Origin: Cryptomeria japonica | Lineage: Eukaryota > Streptophyta > Pinopsida > Cupressales > Cupressaceae | DNA: 60,000 nucleotides | Assembly: GCF_030272615.1 (NCBI RefSeq) | Contig: NC_081408.1 | Location: 616,464,476 to 616,524,475 of the forward strand | Reading direction: 5' to 3' | Position numbers and translations under genes: made by a program | Notes under the pieces: model-generated | What the model was told of the DNA's origin: nothing | Databases searched by the model: none | What the model saw: the letters and a program-made list of their open reading frames with translations, nothing else | Shown here: piece by piece, positions 9,317 through 21,150 of the stretch | Layout of the letters: every line of letters begins with the position of its first letter | How positions within the stretch are numbered: position 1 is the stretch's first letter

Positions 9317-10800
9317 TGATGCCCTCCTAAATGGCACAATGTTAGCTTAAGATCAAACAACACAAAACACACAAAACGTTAGAGTTAGTCAATCAAAAAC
9401 TAAAACATGAAGGCATTCCAAAGGAGACACTAAAAACACATGTTAATGAATCTAACTAAAGAAGTAAGACAATGAGACATCTCCAACTGTCTCTTAGCAT
9501 GAGATTAGCTCCTTTCTCCCTTGTTCCTCTCCTCTCCAAGTTCCAAAATAGTGTAGCTCTCAGCAGCTTTTTGCACTATGGATGCTTATGGAGGATTGAG
9601 ATTGTAGAATAGCTCCAAACATGAAATGAAAAGCTATTTTTAATGCTAAAATGATTGATTTTACCAAAAAGACAAGATTTAGTTATGCTATGCTAAATGC
9701 TCTCTAAAATGGCTATAGTCTAAATGCTTACAAGTTTTTAGGATTTGGATTATGAAGGAATGGGCTCTATTTATAGGAAAAATGGAGCAATGGATGGCCA
9801 GGATTGAAAGGTTTAATCAAGGGTCAAGCTTGAAAGTTGGGGATCCATGTGCACAATTTGCACCAATGAAATGGTGACAAGTGTCAACACAGGATTGGGT
9901 TGAGAGAAGAGGTTGGAGGCATTAAAGGCCTGAGAAGACCTCATGGTTATCTAAAGGCTAAGAGTCAAGCCTAAATTAGGATTACCCACTGGATTAAGAT
10001 TTAATCCAAGGATAAACCTTTGTGCAAATGATTAAGAGATAATCATGGTCAAAGCATTGAAGGCTTGATGAGACCCTTGGGTTGGGTAGAGGTTGAGTCA
10101 AAACAAATGTTTTAACCATGTGGGAGAGTTGAATTAACCATTAATGGTTATTGGAGACTTTGTGGATTAAGTGGTTGAAAGTTGGAAGCCTTTAATGGTT
10201 TTCAAAGACTTTGGGGTTTTTGGTGGTTGAAGGTTGAAAACCTTCAATGGTTATCCAAGACTTTGGGCCATTTGAGAAGTGACTCCATTTTGCTTAGGAA
10301 TGTGACAATAATTAGGGGATGGATTAGGCTAATTAGGAAGGGGTTAGAAGAATCTAGAAGGGGATTAGATTTTGCAAGTGGATTTGGTGGGTGAGGGAAA
10401 ATAGGATTTTATTAAAATAAAATTCATTTATTTCAAAATGTGTGCAAGTTGCATTTGTAGGAAAATGCAAGTGGGGTGGGGATAATGATTTAAATAAATG
10501 TTTTATTTAATTTATTTAAAAGAGGAATAGGGGGATTTAATTAAATAAATAGATTTTATTTATTTAATTAATGGGAATTTGATTTTAATGAATTAATTAA
10601 AATAAATCGAATAATTTATTTAATTAATAGAAGAATGTTTGGGGATGAATTAATTAAATATTAATTTAATTAATTGATGGCTAGTGGATTTTTAATCAAA
10701 TAAATACGAAATATTCATTTAATTAAAATGGACAGATTTGTGTGACTACAGTTTCCATTTAATTATTCATAACCATGTTCTCCTGACTCAATTTCTAACA
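9317..10800 (-). repeat. 5' LTR of element A
   Basis: On the minus strand it runs from TGTTAGAAATTGAG at 10800 to GGGCATCA at 9317, so it has TG/CA ends, and the primer site follows. The first 400 bp (10400-10800) are rich in TAATTAAATAAAT blocks, resembling the LTR of element E. Only one LTR is in the window, so both ends rest on the adjacent primer site and on the break in element B's gag. Confidence 0.8.
9767..9776 (-). promoter_or_regulatory. Probable TATA box of element A LTR
   Basis: The minus strand reads CTATAAATAG, a strong plant TATA match, about 450 bp upstream of the LTR end. Transcription would start about 30 bp downstream, near 9735, giving an R-U5 of roughly 420 bp. Confidence 0.65.
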
Positions 10801-11001
10801 TTGTTCCTTAAGTGCATTTTTCTCTTCATCATCCTGATTTTGCAAAAGTTCCTTCCTCCTAGCTTGAATAGATGATAGCCTCTCTTGTAGGACAAGAATG
10901 AATTCTTTAGCATAATTCAACTCATCTTGTAGCTTTATGTTCTTCAATCTTTCAGTATCATAATCTTCAAGTGCCATCTCAAGTTGCTTCTCCAAAGCCA
11001 T
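10801..11001 (-). pseudogene. N-terminal gag fragment of element B
   Basis: About 67 codons from the ATG at 11001 until element A interrupts. The peptide is a charged coiled coil (LQDELNYAKEF...ARRKEL). It resembles the start of D gag (LQEELDHANQV...VRRRL) and the N-terminal coiled coil of C gag. It lies right after the primer site, as gag should. The stop seen at 10795 is formed by A's LTR, not by B. With C and D it makes three families using this gag type. Confidence 0.7.
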
Positions 11002-11060
11002 TTTCAATGGTTTCGGTTTTAGGATGTTCCTCAAGTTGTTAAACTTCCTCTGAGGTACAA

Positions 11061-11073
11061 GGCTCTGATACCA
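11061..11073 (-). promoter_or_regulatory. Primer binding site of element B (tRNA-Met type)
   Basis: The minus strand reads TGGTATCAGAGCC, the usual plant copia primer site complementary to tRNA-Met. The LTR end (CCAACA, then ATT) precedes it. Confidence 0.85.
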
Positions 11074-11075
11074 AT

Positions 11076-11652
11076 TGTTGGAAACCAACAACACTGAGAT
11101 GGGGGGCGAATCAGTGTTATACCAGAATAGTAGATTTTAGCCTTAACAAAACATTCATACACCAACTGGTATACCAATATAAATAGAATTGAAAGAAGTA
11201 AAGCAACCAATAAGACAAACACATAAATGAGAACCATAACACACAAAATTATATGTAGAAAAACTCAATGAGTAAAAACCATGGTGGGATTTGTGACTCA
11301 CAATATCAATCAACTAGCCATATGAAGATATATTACAATATATGATGGGCTTGCACTTGCAGGAAGACTTACAACCTTGAGCACACTGCTCAATCACAAT
11401 AGGAGCCTCACTGACTACATAAGATTCCAGACAACAATCTAGAGAAGTGTGAACTGCTAAGATAGCATCTTCTATATAGAATACAGTTCCGGTTTAAGCT
11501 TTGTCTGTCCTGGTTGAAACCCTAAACCCCTTTACCAGAATAACCATTACAATAAATTCCTCACATACATAATCTCTCTAATATATTTTGCATCATATTA
11601 TATTCATATATCCATACCACATTCCTATCTCCTTATTATAAAATGATCTAAT
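11076..11652 (-). repeat. LTR of element B, inner part
   Basis: It begins next to the primer site and runs up to the insertion point of element C. The missing outer part is at 19186-19527. Joined length is about 920 bp. Confidence 0.7.
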
Positions 11653-12785
11653 TGTTGGCTTGATGATGATGGTAATGTATTCATCATTTGTTGTCATTGA
11701 TGAAACACTCACACACACACATAAGATTATATTGACTACGGGTGTAACTTTAATTCTTTACTCTGTCAACCGCTATGTTAGAGGTTATACTAAGAGGTTT
11801 AACTCTAGCTGGTACTTCATGCACTTTGTGTCAACCGGTATGTGCATAAGAGATAGTCTGTGATTATACTAAGTCAGCATCAAGATGAAGATCAAGATGG
11901 AGATCAAGCGGAGATTCAAGGACAACTGTTCATATGTTTTATTCAAACCGGTATTTGATTGTTCCAACTGGTATTTGGTAATTTTGTGATGAGTTACCAC
12001 ATTTCGTGATGAGTTACTTGCACTGACTACTTGGCAGCAATTTTTTTTTTGTGATGAGTTATGATCACTTGTCTAGATACACGGCACCTAGGAAATTTTG
12101 TTATGATTTCTTAAGGCCGACATGAAATCATAAGGTCTATATATTGACATCGAATGAATTATTTGATATAGTGAAAAGTGTTATGTGCGAAAGGAAAAAG
12201 AGTTAAGTTGCAAAGTATGCAGAAGAGCATTGTTGAATATGTTTAGAAGGATTTGATTAAGAAAGTATTGTGCTACTCAGAATAGACCAAACCATTCTTG
12301 TTGTTTTCTAACCATTACAGCAGAATCAAATCCCCTAACCGGGTAAGCTCTAACAAGCTTCAATGTATAAATCCTTTAACAGGGCGATCCATTAGTTTGG
12401 ATTCAGAAATCCTCCACCGAGATTACTCCTAACAGGGTACTACCTTTAATAGGGTATAAGCTTCTAATCAAGCTTTGGGATCTCTAACAAGATTTTCTCC
12501 TAGCAGAGCACTTTGTAGACCTTAACCGGTCAGTTATCTATTACTATAGATAGTTAACTGGTGAGTTCCATCTCACCATGGTTTACACCTATTTGGGTTT
12601 TCCACGTACAAACACTTGTGTTATGGTGGATGCTTTACTTTTTGTGGATGTTGTTATATCATTTTGGATTGCATGCATTGTGTTTAAAAGCTTTGTTAAG
12701 TTCATCTATCGGTTAGTGTTTGAAGTAGTTTTATTTTTGGTGTCACTGATTCACCCCCCCTCCTCAATTCTTTTCAAGTCTATCA
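11653..12785 (+). repeat. 5' LTR of element C
   Basis: Starts TGTTGGCTTGATG and ends AAGTCTATCA. It is 1,133 bp against 1,128 bp for the 3' copy, with scattered differences. It holds recurrent AACCGGT or ACTGGTAT words and three copies of GTGATGAGTTA (about 11987-12062). Confidence 0.93.
12137..12146 (+). promoter_or_regulatory. Probable TATA box of element C 5' LTR
   Basis: CTATATATTG, conserved at 18531-18540 in the 3' LTR. Confidence 0.5.
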
Positions 12786-12787
12786 AT

Positions 12788-12800
12788 TGGTATCAGAGCC
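12788..12800 (+). promoter_or_regulatory. Primer binding site of element C (tRNA-Met type)
   Basis: TGGTATCAGAGCC two bases after the LTR end. Confidence 0.92.
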
Positions 12801-12847
12801 TAACTTCTCTGAAGCCTAATTTCTTAGAAGGGAGCCTTGAAACCACC

Positions 12848-13968
12848 ATGGGGGACATGAGCTACTTCGAGATGGCTAGAGAGCTAGAAGCTAGCAGAAA
12901 TGAACTTGAAACCCTTAGGGTCAAACTGAAAGCTTCACAAGTCAAAAGGAGAGAGCTAACTGGACAAATATTAGCGATATCTGATAATAGTTCTTCAGAT
13001 GAAGCCAATATTGATGCTTTAGTAGAGGAAGTTGAAAAGTGAAACGATGAGAAACTGAATCTAAGGAGAGAGCTAGAAGGTCTCACTATCCACATGAGTC
13101 AATAACTTGAAGCCAAAAGAGTTGTTGAAGATCTTATCAAGGAAAGAGATCAAGAGATTACAAAGATCAAATGGGAAAGTGTCACTATGCATGAGCATTT
13201 GGTTGCTGAAAGAGAAGAAAAGGAGAATCTGCAGCTAGATCTTGAACTGACATCATCTCTAAGAGAGAACCTGTAAAGCATAATGAATATCTCACCAAAC
13301 AACATATTGAAGCCAATGAGAAATTGGAGAAGTTCAACGGAAGTTCTACCATGCTAGAAGAACAGATTCAATCACAAAGAATGAAGGGTGATATCTCTGG
13401 ACTTGGTTTTCACACAACTAAAAAGGGTGAATCCTCTGGTACAAAGAGAAACAATCCTAAGAACAAATCTGCTCCTAAGATCAATAAGCCTACTGGTAAG
13501 AATGTCTTTAAACCTATTTGTTTTGTTTGCCATAAACCTAGTCACACTGCAAATGTTTGTAGAGACAAACCTAACAAAAATGCAAGTTACAATACTAATG
13601 CTAGGTATGTGTCCAAGAAATTTGAAGGTCATTGCTTCACATGTGGAATGTATGGACATAGATATGTTGAGTGCAAGTATGGAGCAAACAATCCTTTACC
13701 ACACATGCATCTAAGACCAAATGGTGACCGGATAAGGAAATTTGAGAACCGGGTAAACCTGAACTGGAAAAGACCCTACGACAACCAGTTTAGTCCATTT
13801 GAGATGGAAAAGGTAACAAATGTTATTTGCGCCATCTGTAATAACTTTGGTCATGTGGCTATGAACTGTAGAAGAAGAAAAGGAAGAGGAAATGTAGGAC
13901 CTTGGAGATCATCTGGTATGGCCTGTTATCACTGTAACAAACTGGGGCACTTAGCAAAATTCTGTTGA
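12848..13968 (+). pseudogene. Gag-like zinc-knuckle protein of element C, broken
   Basis: Starts at ATG 12848 (MGDMSYFEM), 48 bp after the primer site. The N-terminal half is a charged coiled coil. The C-terminal half has four CCHC-type knuckles: CFVCHKPSHTANVC, CFTCGMYGHRYVEC, CAICNNFGHVAMNC and CYHCNKLGHLAKFC. Such knuckles bind nucleic acid, and the protein should coat the element RNA. I could not identify a classical copia capsid block. The frame is broken by TGA (13040-13042), TAA (13103-13105) and one frameshift near 13275. The TTKKGESS motif before the knuckles recurs in D gag as TTKRGESS, which shows common descent. Confidence 0.85.
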
Positions 13969-14596
13969 TCCAAAAAATAGCAAACCGGTCAATTCTTCTA
14001 AGGATTAGAAAGGAAAGCAAAAAGTTAATGTTGAAGAAACCAGAGAGGAAATCAATCGGATTTGGAAGAAGAAAAGTGATGACTCACCTGGAGAAGAAAC
14101 TGTTCGTTCACCCAGTGAAGAGAACCCTGCACCAGTAATTTAAGAATTTTTAATATGGCTAAAGGGATCTTAATGGTTAAAATACCTCTGGACCCCTTGA
14201 GAAAAATGAGCGGGAAAATAATTTTGAAACATGAAATTTTGGTAACTTTTTGTCAATATGTTATTAACCAGTTTTCCCCTTGAGCGGTGAAATTAGGTTT
14301 TGTAACCCTAATGGGTGAGCATTTAATGCAATAGGTAAAAAGGATAAAAGCGAGTTTTACTTTGTCATTTTTACCTTAACACATTCGAGAAAGAAATTTG
14401 GAGCGATTGCTGAGATGAGAAAGATTGTTTTGTTGTTAATTGACGAATTGTTTCGTGATTTGTGAAATTAAGTTGAATTGAAGGTTGCAGAAGGTCGAAC
14501 TGGTGTGCACTTGGGCATTTCAACCAGTAAATAGGGCAACGTGCACGAAACAAGGTATTTCTTTGAACATACTACTTCAAACCTTGTTCATCTGAA
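13969..14596 (+). other. Spacer between gag and ORF2 of element C
   Basis: 628 bp with no coding signal. The matching spacer in element D, with E removed, is about 650 bp. It could hold a second promoter or a splice acceptor for ORF2, but I see no decisive signal. Confidence 0.5.
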
Positions 14597-17500
14597 ATGA
14601 CATCAACTTCAAAAATTGTAGAGAGGTTAATGATTACTTCTGAGCCTATGGAAGCTGTAAAGGCTGAACAAATTGTGTCATATAATGAATTGTCACAAGT
14701 TCTGAGTGGATTTTTGGTCAAAGGTGATTTGTCTAGTTACATTGACTACAAGATAGAATATTTAGGATCTCTATACATTTACACACTGTTGAAATCACTT
14801 TGTGATGAGAACGGTAAGATTCAGACAAAGTATGCTAGGGTTTTTGAAAAGGGTTTTCATAATGCCACTTATTTTCTTGAAGATTTCAAAGAAGCGCATA
14901 TCAGAATCATTTTGAGTCAAGTTCATGGAAAAAACATGTATTTAGAAAGAACTCACACAATTACAAAGGAATCCATTCAGGCTGTGACTGGCTATTTCTC
15001 AATCGGTGAAGTACCTGAGTTAAGAAGAATTTCTAAGGATACTGTCTTCAACTTAACCGGTTCTATATCTGATGGGCGTTCTTTTTCCATTAACAACATT
15101 AACAACCTTGCAGTAAAAGAAGCAACAATGGTAATAGGCTACCAAGTATTTTACTCCAGTAGACTTACCAGTGTCCCTTCAGCAGCAGTTCATACAACTC
15201 ACAGAATGATTGTTGATAATGTAAATTATGATCTCTGTGAAGCTATCACGAGTCAATTGTTTTTGAATTTGCAATCTATCAAGAAGGATAGTAGTTTGAA
15301 ATTCAAGTTTGGTCAGCTATTAGTTGGACTATTCTTTTATTTTCAAAACTTTCTACCAGGAATTGGAGACATTGAGTGGTCAAAGGACTCACTGGTCTTG
15401 GCACAAATTAAGAACAACATCAAGGCTATAAAGAATACTTTCCCTGCTACCATGAATAACTATTTTAATGAGTTCCAAAAGAAAATGAGCATGAGAATGA
15501 GACTACCAGAAGAAGTGGTAAAGCACTTTGAAAAGGATATAATCTTCACTGTTACCATTGATTTTTGCCTGATGCAAGCAATTGAGCCAAGAGAGGAAGA
15601 AATGGAAGACATGAGTTATGAGGTAAACTATGATCTACTGGTTGGTTATGCTAATACCCTATTAGCATCACCTAAAGACAAAAAAAAGGCAAAATTGGAC
15701 ATTGTGGCAGTCCAAGATGCACCTACACAAACCAATACTGCACCTGTTAAAAGTGCAAGAGGAAAGATTAAAAAATCTAATGAAGCATCTCCAACAATAA
15801 AGAGTACTAGGGTTACCCGGAGTGTCCTAACCAAAAAGGAACCAAAACCCAAAGTATATATTAAGAAGGAGACAAAGAAGAGAGGCAGAAAAATAATTTT
15901 GCAACCAGAGTATGAGGGAACAGATTCTGATGAAGAACCAAAGAAGGCAAAAACAACCGGCATAATATCCAAGAAGGTTAAGGAAGTGCCAAAGGCAACT
16001 GTGCCTATTGATATGGCATCTTTCAAGCCAAAAAACCATTTTGAAAGAACAATGAAGACACTAAGGAGGAACAGGTTTGACAATGTAAAAGAGCATTTTG
16101 ATTCCTTCACTGAAAATGAGAAAGATCAAGTGATTCAATAGGTAATCACTCATCTGTGTCATTACAGTAGATATCCACATGAAATAGAAAAGGATATCTC
16201 AAATTCTTTGTACACTATTCTTTTGAATAAATGGGAGGAAGCTATTAAATTAGAAAAAGAAATCATTGATGAGGTATTTGTAGAATATTTCTCTGAATTT
16301 TCTAAAGATGATATTAGTGCCTTAGTTGCTAAAAATCTAAATCTCAGTTTACATTCAAAGCAAGAAGACTGAAGTTACTCAGTGGAAAGAAGGCAATTTT
16401 TGAAACTGAGACCCATCAAATAGCCTATGAAATCAGAAGAATGGAAGAACTCATCCAATCCTCTATGAATGAGCATAATGTTGCCGATGATGTTAATCGA
16501 TCAGAAATGGATGAAGAAGAGATTATTCAACCTGATGAGGTCTATCCTCTCAATAAAAAGGATGAATCCATTATTCATGTTGTCGATGATGTTCAGGACA
16601 CAGTTGACCTATCTAGAGACAACACTGCACCAGATATGGAGCCTCCTACAAATGCTGATGTACAGGTTACCTTAGTTGAACAATCGACAACTCAACTAAA
16701 AGTGGACAATCCACCAGCAACAGAATAACTAGAGAAACCCCAATCTCCACCGGTCATTCAAGTTATTTAGAATGAGCCTACTGAAACTATTGTCACACAA
16801 TCCTCTGAAAAGGAAACAAAGAAGAATACAGAGAAAGCAATCATTAAGGTTGTATTCTCTGAACCAGCAAAGCAGAAACAACTTGATGAAGATGATGATG
16901 ATTCTCTAAGTATTTCAGGACCTATTGATATGAACAAAATGAGTGCATCAGAAATGATGAAGATTGCAAATGTCATGCAATCTAGAGTGCATAAGAAGAG
17001 ATTGAAAGAGCAAAGGGTTGAAGCTAAAACAATTCAGACTGCAGTAGATATTTTATCTGGTCTACTACCGGAAACATCTACAACACATCTATCTACACCT
17101 ATTAGCAAACTTGGTCAGTTAGTTGCAAATGCATCTGATCAAATCAAGTCACTAGAAGATGTTGCTCAGCTATATGTTGAAAAGAGTCACAAGAAGAAAT
17201 ATGGAGAAAAAATGGCAAAGGATATTGATAGTGGAAAAATGGCTCAATCACACAATACAATTCTATTGAGTAAAGCTATTGCAATAGGAGGAAAGTATCT
17301 TGCTTCTACCTCCAATGTTACTTTCTTTTATTCTGACATTTCAAAAAGTCAAATTGAAACAGAACAAGAACAAGAAAGGATATGCAAGGCATATGTCCCA
17401 CTCCAAGACTTTATACGTGCCTTTAGCAAGTTTGTAGATGATTTGCATAACAGACTGGACATCTATGATAATGAGAAGGCAAAGAGACACCGATCTCTTA

Positions 17501-17736
17501 AAGAACTCAAAAGTTAGCTCAGACCATAGGTAGACATTCTTCAAAGAGCCCACTCCAATGCAGAAGCTATTCTTGCAACCCCTGAAACCTGCACACTAGA
17601 CTCAATGGAAGAATTTCATTCACAGCTGATGTCTACATTTGAGTATACTGAGAACATATTGAAATCATGGGAAAATGCTTTGTCACGGATGAAGAAGAAC
17701 TACAATGATATTTTTATGAGATTAGCTAATGCATGA
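14597..17736 (+). pseudogene. ORF2 of element C: large unassigned protein, broken
   Basis: About 1,046 codons from ATG 14597 to TGA 17734-17736. The first 514 codons are intact. A globular N-terminal part of about 360 residues contains TITKESIQAVTGY, VIGYQVFYSSRL, LKFKFGQLLVGLFFYF and AIEPR. A basic linker (KKEPKPKVYIKKETKKRGRK) and an acidic patch (GTDSDEEPKK) follow. A middle block has NKWEEAIKLEKEI. The C-terminal part is helical, probably coiled coil, ending KKNYNDIFMRLANA. Breaks: TAG 16139, TGA 16369, a frameshift near 16370, TAA 16726, TAG 16768, TAG 17515 and TAG 17527. All three blocks are colinear with D ORF2. I recognise no enzyme motif and assign no function. It occupies the place of pol or an env-like gene; I see no convincing membrane segment. 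Confidence 0.8.
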
Positions 17737-17791
17737 ACTTTTAAGTTATTGTTGTATATGCTTAACACTTTGATACAATATATCAATATAT

Positions 17792-17793
<2 letters not shown>

Positions 17794-17867
<74 letters not shown>
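17794..17867 (+). repeat. (AT)n microsatellite
   Basis: About 37 uninterrupted AT units between the end of ORF2 and the polypurine tracts of element C. Short open frames across it on both strands are artefacts of the repeat. Confidence 0.97.
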
Positions 17868-17869
<2 letters not shown>

Positions 17870-17891
17870 TTTTTCAATTTGGCATTGTTGT

Positions 17892-18052
17892 CAAAGGAGG
17901 GGTAGAAATATGTATGTGTGTTTTTGAAAATTTTGTATAATGCATGCATTAAGGGGGAGCATGAGTAAATGTGTAAATTTGTTGTGTATGCACACTTAGC
18001 GGTATTACTGTAAAATTTTCTAAGTGTTGCCATCAATGCCAAAGGGGGATAT
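17892..18052 (+). promoter_or_regulatory. Three polypurine tracts of element C
   Basis: CAAAGGAGGGGTAGAAATA (from 17892), AAGGGGGAGCATGAG (17951) and AAAGGGGGATAT (18041, touching the 3' LTR). The last is the site expected to prime plus-strand DNA. Multiplied tracts are a known sirevirus trait. Confidence 0.75.
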
Positions 18053-19180
18053 TATTGGCTTGATGATGATGGTAATGTATTCATCATTTGTTGTCATTGA
18101 TGAAACACTCTCTCTCACACACATATGATTATATTGACTACCAGTGTAACTTCAATTGTTTACTCTTTCAACCGGTATGTTAGAGGTTATACTAAGAGGT
18201 TTATCTCTAACCGGTACTTTGTGTCAAATGGTATGTGCATAAGAGACAGTTTGTGATTATACTAAGTCGACATCAAGATGAAGATGAAGATGGAGATCAA
18301 GTAGAGATTCAAGGACAACGGTTCAAATGTTTTATTCAAATTGGTATTTGATTGTTCCAATCGGTATTTGGTAATTTTGTGATGAGTTACCACATTTCGT
18401 GATGAGTTACTTGCACCGACTGCTTGGTGGAATTTTTTTTGTTTGTGATGAGTTATGATCACTTGTCTAGATACACTATACCTAGGAAATTGTGTTATGA
18501 TTTCTTAAGGCCGACATGAAATTATAAGGTCTATATATTGACATCGCAATGAATTATTTGATATAGTGAAAAGTGTTATGTGCGAAAGGAAAAAGAGTTA
18601 AGTTGCAGAGTATGCAGAAGAGAAGTGTTGAATATGTTTAGAAGGATCTGATTAAGCAAGTATTGTGCTACTCAGAATAGATCAAACCATTCTTGTTGTT
18701 TTCTAACCATTACAGCAGAATCAAATCCCCTAATCGGGTAAGCTCTAACAAGCTTCAATGTATAAATCCTTTAATAGGGTGATCCATTAGTTTGGATTCA
18801 TAAATCCTCCATCGAGGTTACTCCTAATAGGGTACTACCTTTAACAGGGTATAAGCTTCTAATCAAGCTTTGGGATCTCTAACAAGATTCTCTCCTAGCA
18901 GAGCACTTTGTAGACCTTAACCAGTTAGTTATCTATTACTACAGATAGTTAACTTGTGAGTTCCATCTCACCATGGTTTTTACCTATTTGGGTTTTCCAC
19001 GTACAAACACTTGTGTTATGGTGGATGCTTTACTTTTTGTGGATGCTGCTATATAATTTTGGACTACATGCATTTCGTTTAAAATCTTTGTTAAGTTCAT
19101 CTACTGGTTAGTGTTTGAAGTAGTTTTATTTTTGGTGTCACTGATTCACCCCCCCCTCTCAGGGCTTTTCAAGTCCATCA
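18053..19180 (+). repeat. 3' LTR of element C
   Basis: 1,128 bp copy of 11653-12785. The first dinucleotide is mutated (TATTGG instead of TGTTGG). It ends AAGTCCATCA before the CTAAT duplication. Confidence 0.93.
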
Positions 19181-19185
19181 CTAAT

Positions 19186-19527
19186 CAATCTACCCTATAT
19201 ACCCTATACAAATTTATGCCTTATGTCAGCTTACATAGATATATACAATTGCATATTACATGTCGACCATATAATGTAAATGAATAAACATTAAAACAAA
19301 TTGTCCATGCTAGATCCAAGATATGTCAGCCTCCAATACCGATAACCTTTACTATACCATGTCGGCCTGCATTGCCAATGACCAAAGAAGTCTTTTGTCC
19401 TGTCGATGCCGGTGTAGAATCTGTGAAGTGCCTGCCGATACACCATATGAAGTCGGAACCCAAAATCATGTTGCCATCAATGACAACATAGTGAAACCAA
19501 CCAATAGAGTGTCAATTGCCAACAACA
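19186..19527 (-). repeat. LTR of element B, outer part
   Basis: Continues the LTR of B after the C insertion and ends about ...CCAACAACA, so the minus strand starts with TG. No second B LTR is available for confirmation. A 109-codon plus-strand open frame (19323-19652) crosses the proposed end and has no recognisable content. Confidence 0.5.
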
Positions 19528-19972
19528 AGATAAGTTATACATTTTTTATCATTCAATCTCAGCTTGACAAAAAAGCTATTTTAGGTCATATGAAAGAATG
19601 CTTTTCATTCTCCTGCATTGACTATTTTGATAGTATGGATTTGAAAACATGATATGAATATTGTCTTGGACCTAAGATATTTTTTATAGGTCTTTTGGTG
19701 AAATTGTGAATGACTTATTCCTTATAGAGCGTTTGATAGTCCAATGATCTACTACTCATGCATCGACTTTCGGTGATCAATTACCTCAAGGAATGATTGG
19801 AGATTAATTTTTATCAAGCCACATGTATTCTTTAGTGGTCCACATTTTTTTTTGAAAGTTAGTTTGTGTTGAGAATAGTCCTTGTTTTGGTATATGTGGT
19901 TGATTCGGTATGTTCCATTGATTGTGGTTGTTCTTGACCTATTCCCTTTGGGTTGAATCACATTTTGGGGAT
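19528..19972 (+). repeat. Probable LTR relic (element F), left piece
   Basis: Non-coding sequence that, with 40790-41526, appears to be one older LTR split by element D. The assignment rests on the right piece ending in ATTCACCCCCCTCTCAAC, the typical end of Met-primed copia LTRs. Confidence 0.35.
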
Positions 19973-19977
19973 ACATT

Positions 19978-21135
19978 TGTTAGGCGCAATACAAAAAGAT
20001 AATGTACTGAGAGGGGAGGGGTGAATCAGTACTTCAAAACTTTTCTTGAATAATAACTTTATTGTTATGCATAACAGAATAGTGCAGTAACATAAAATAA
20101 AGTTAAAACAAACAGATAACAATCATACATGATTCACTCCATAACACATATATTTTGGTTACGTAGAAACTCTTGGTTAGAGAGAAAAACTGTGGTGGGG
20201 ATGGCACCCACAACTTCACTACTGCAATAATAAAGAATGCTCGGTTAGAGCTACATTTAGCTATTTCTGATAGCTTACCCTGCTAGGAGTAACAAGATCA
20301 GTTAGATCTACCTTGCTAAAGGATTTTACAATATTTATTCTGAATGCTGCACCTGGTTAGAGGCTTTACAATTTATAGACTTGGTTAGAGTCTTTTACCC
20401 TATTAAAGGTTTCTCTTTCAACTTCTCAATATTACAATAAAATCATTACAAATATCTGCAACTTTACATCTGAAATGTTAAAGCAGATTCTATGTGCTCA
20501 GAATAGATTACCTTGCTTATAGCATACCTCGGTAACCCTTATAGTAACTCGGTAAACCCTTCTGTTTACTCTGTTCTTTGACTGTTCTCTGAAAACCTTC
20601 TCGGTGACCTCTGTGTCTCTGTAACAGTCTTCCTTCATTCATACATGCACACACCTTGCTAATAACTCATACTGTATAAATAGATCTCTTAAAATGGTGA
20701 TCCAATTCATTGCTTCGATCTTACAAACAAGATTCCTTGAATGAATAACTAATCAAAATATTTCATTGGTTAGATTGACCTCGCAATCATACACAATCTT
20801 CTAGTGCAATTTCCAATGTAATAACAGTTAGATGTGCCTCGATTTTGTAACATGTTTTCATATGCATGTCCAGGTTCAATGTATCTGGTAACACATTTCA
20901 CTCGGTAAATATCAACTCTGTGTGTTATCTTAACTGCTCGGTAGTCTCAAAAAGATACTCGGTAGACAACTCGGTGTATACTGCGTTCTGTGACTGCTTT
21001 CCTCTATAACCGACTAGATTGTGCATACCGACTTCTCTGTTTATACCGACTGCATGATTCGGTAGTGCTAATCGACTAGACTATATAGTATGGCTTTGAA
21101 TATAAAAACTAATGGCAACTTGATAAGTAGTAACA
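19978..21135 (-). repeat. 3' LTR of element D
   Basis: 1,158 bp against 1,157 bp for the 5' copy, with scattered base differences. The minus strand starts TGTTACTACTTATCAAG. In plus orientation the word CTCGGTA recurs about eight times between 20528 and 21065. Confidence 0.93.
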
Positions 21136-21150
21136 ATCTCCCCTTTTGAC
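21136..21150 (-). promoter_or_regulatory. Polypurine tract next to D 3' LTR
   Basis: The minus strand reads GTCAAAAGGGGAGAT directly before the LTR start TGTTAC. Confidence 0.85.

Larger units (their letters stand above)
1..10800 (-). mobile_element. Element A: Ty3/gypsy (Tat/Ogre-type) LTR retrotransposon, 3' part outside window
   Basis: Read on the minus strand the order is 5' LTR (10800-9317), primer binding site (9314), a 2.7 kb leader with a periodic repeat, and one gag-pol frame from 6533 to beyond the window start. The domain order Gag, protease, G-patch, reverse transcriptase, RNase H, second (archaeal-type) RNase H, integrase is that of the Tat/Ogre branch of Ty3/gypsy. The rest of integrase, the polypurine tract and the 3' LTR lie outside. 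The right edge at 10800 is inferred: the LTR reads TGTTAGAAATTGAG from there, and it cuts the gag frame of element B. The target duplication cannot be tested. The open frame suggests a recent insertion. Confidence 0.9.
11653..19180 (+). mobile_element. Element C: complete non-autonomous LTR retrotransposon (gag + ORF2, no pol)
   Basis: Two LTRs (11653-12785 and 18053-19180) flank a primer site, a gag relic, a long ORF2 relic and three polypurine tracts. The target duplication CTAAT is exact at 11648-11652 and 19181-19185. I found no protease, integrase, reverse transcriptase or RNase H motif in any frame. The Met primer site, the end CCAAAGGGGGATAT before the 3' LTR, and multiplied polypurine tracts are traits described for sireviruses (Ty1/copia). 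I infer a derivative of that lineage. Confidence 0.92.
10801..19527 (-). mobile_element. Element B: interrupted relic of a Met-primed LTR element
   Basis: Minus strand. A gag start (11001), a tRNA-Met-type primer site (11073-11061) and an LTR (11076-11652, continued at 19186-19527) form one element. A entered its gag at 10800 and C entered its LTR at 11652/19186. The C interruption is proven by C's CTAAT duplication. B's own outer end at about 19527 is inferred from a TG start reading TGTTGTTGGCAATTG on the minus strand. Any further body of B lies beyond A, outside the window. Confidence 0.65.

Noticed and set aside
17749-18042. Open frames on both strands across the AT microsatellite
   Set aside because: Tyr-Ile repeats generated by (AT)n.
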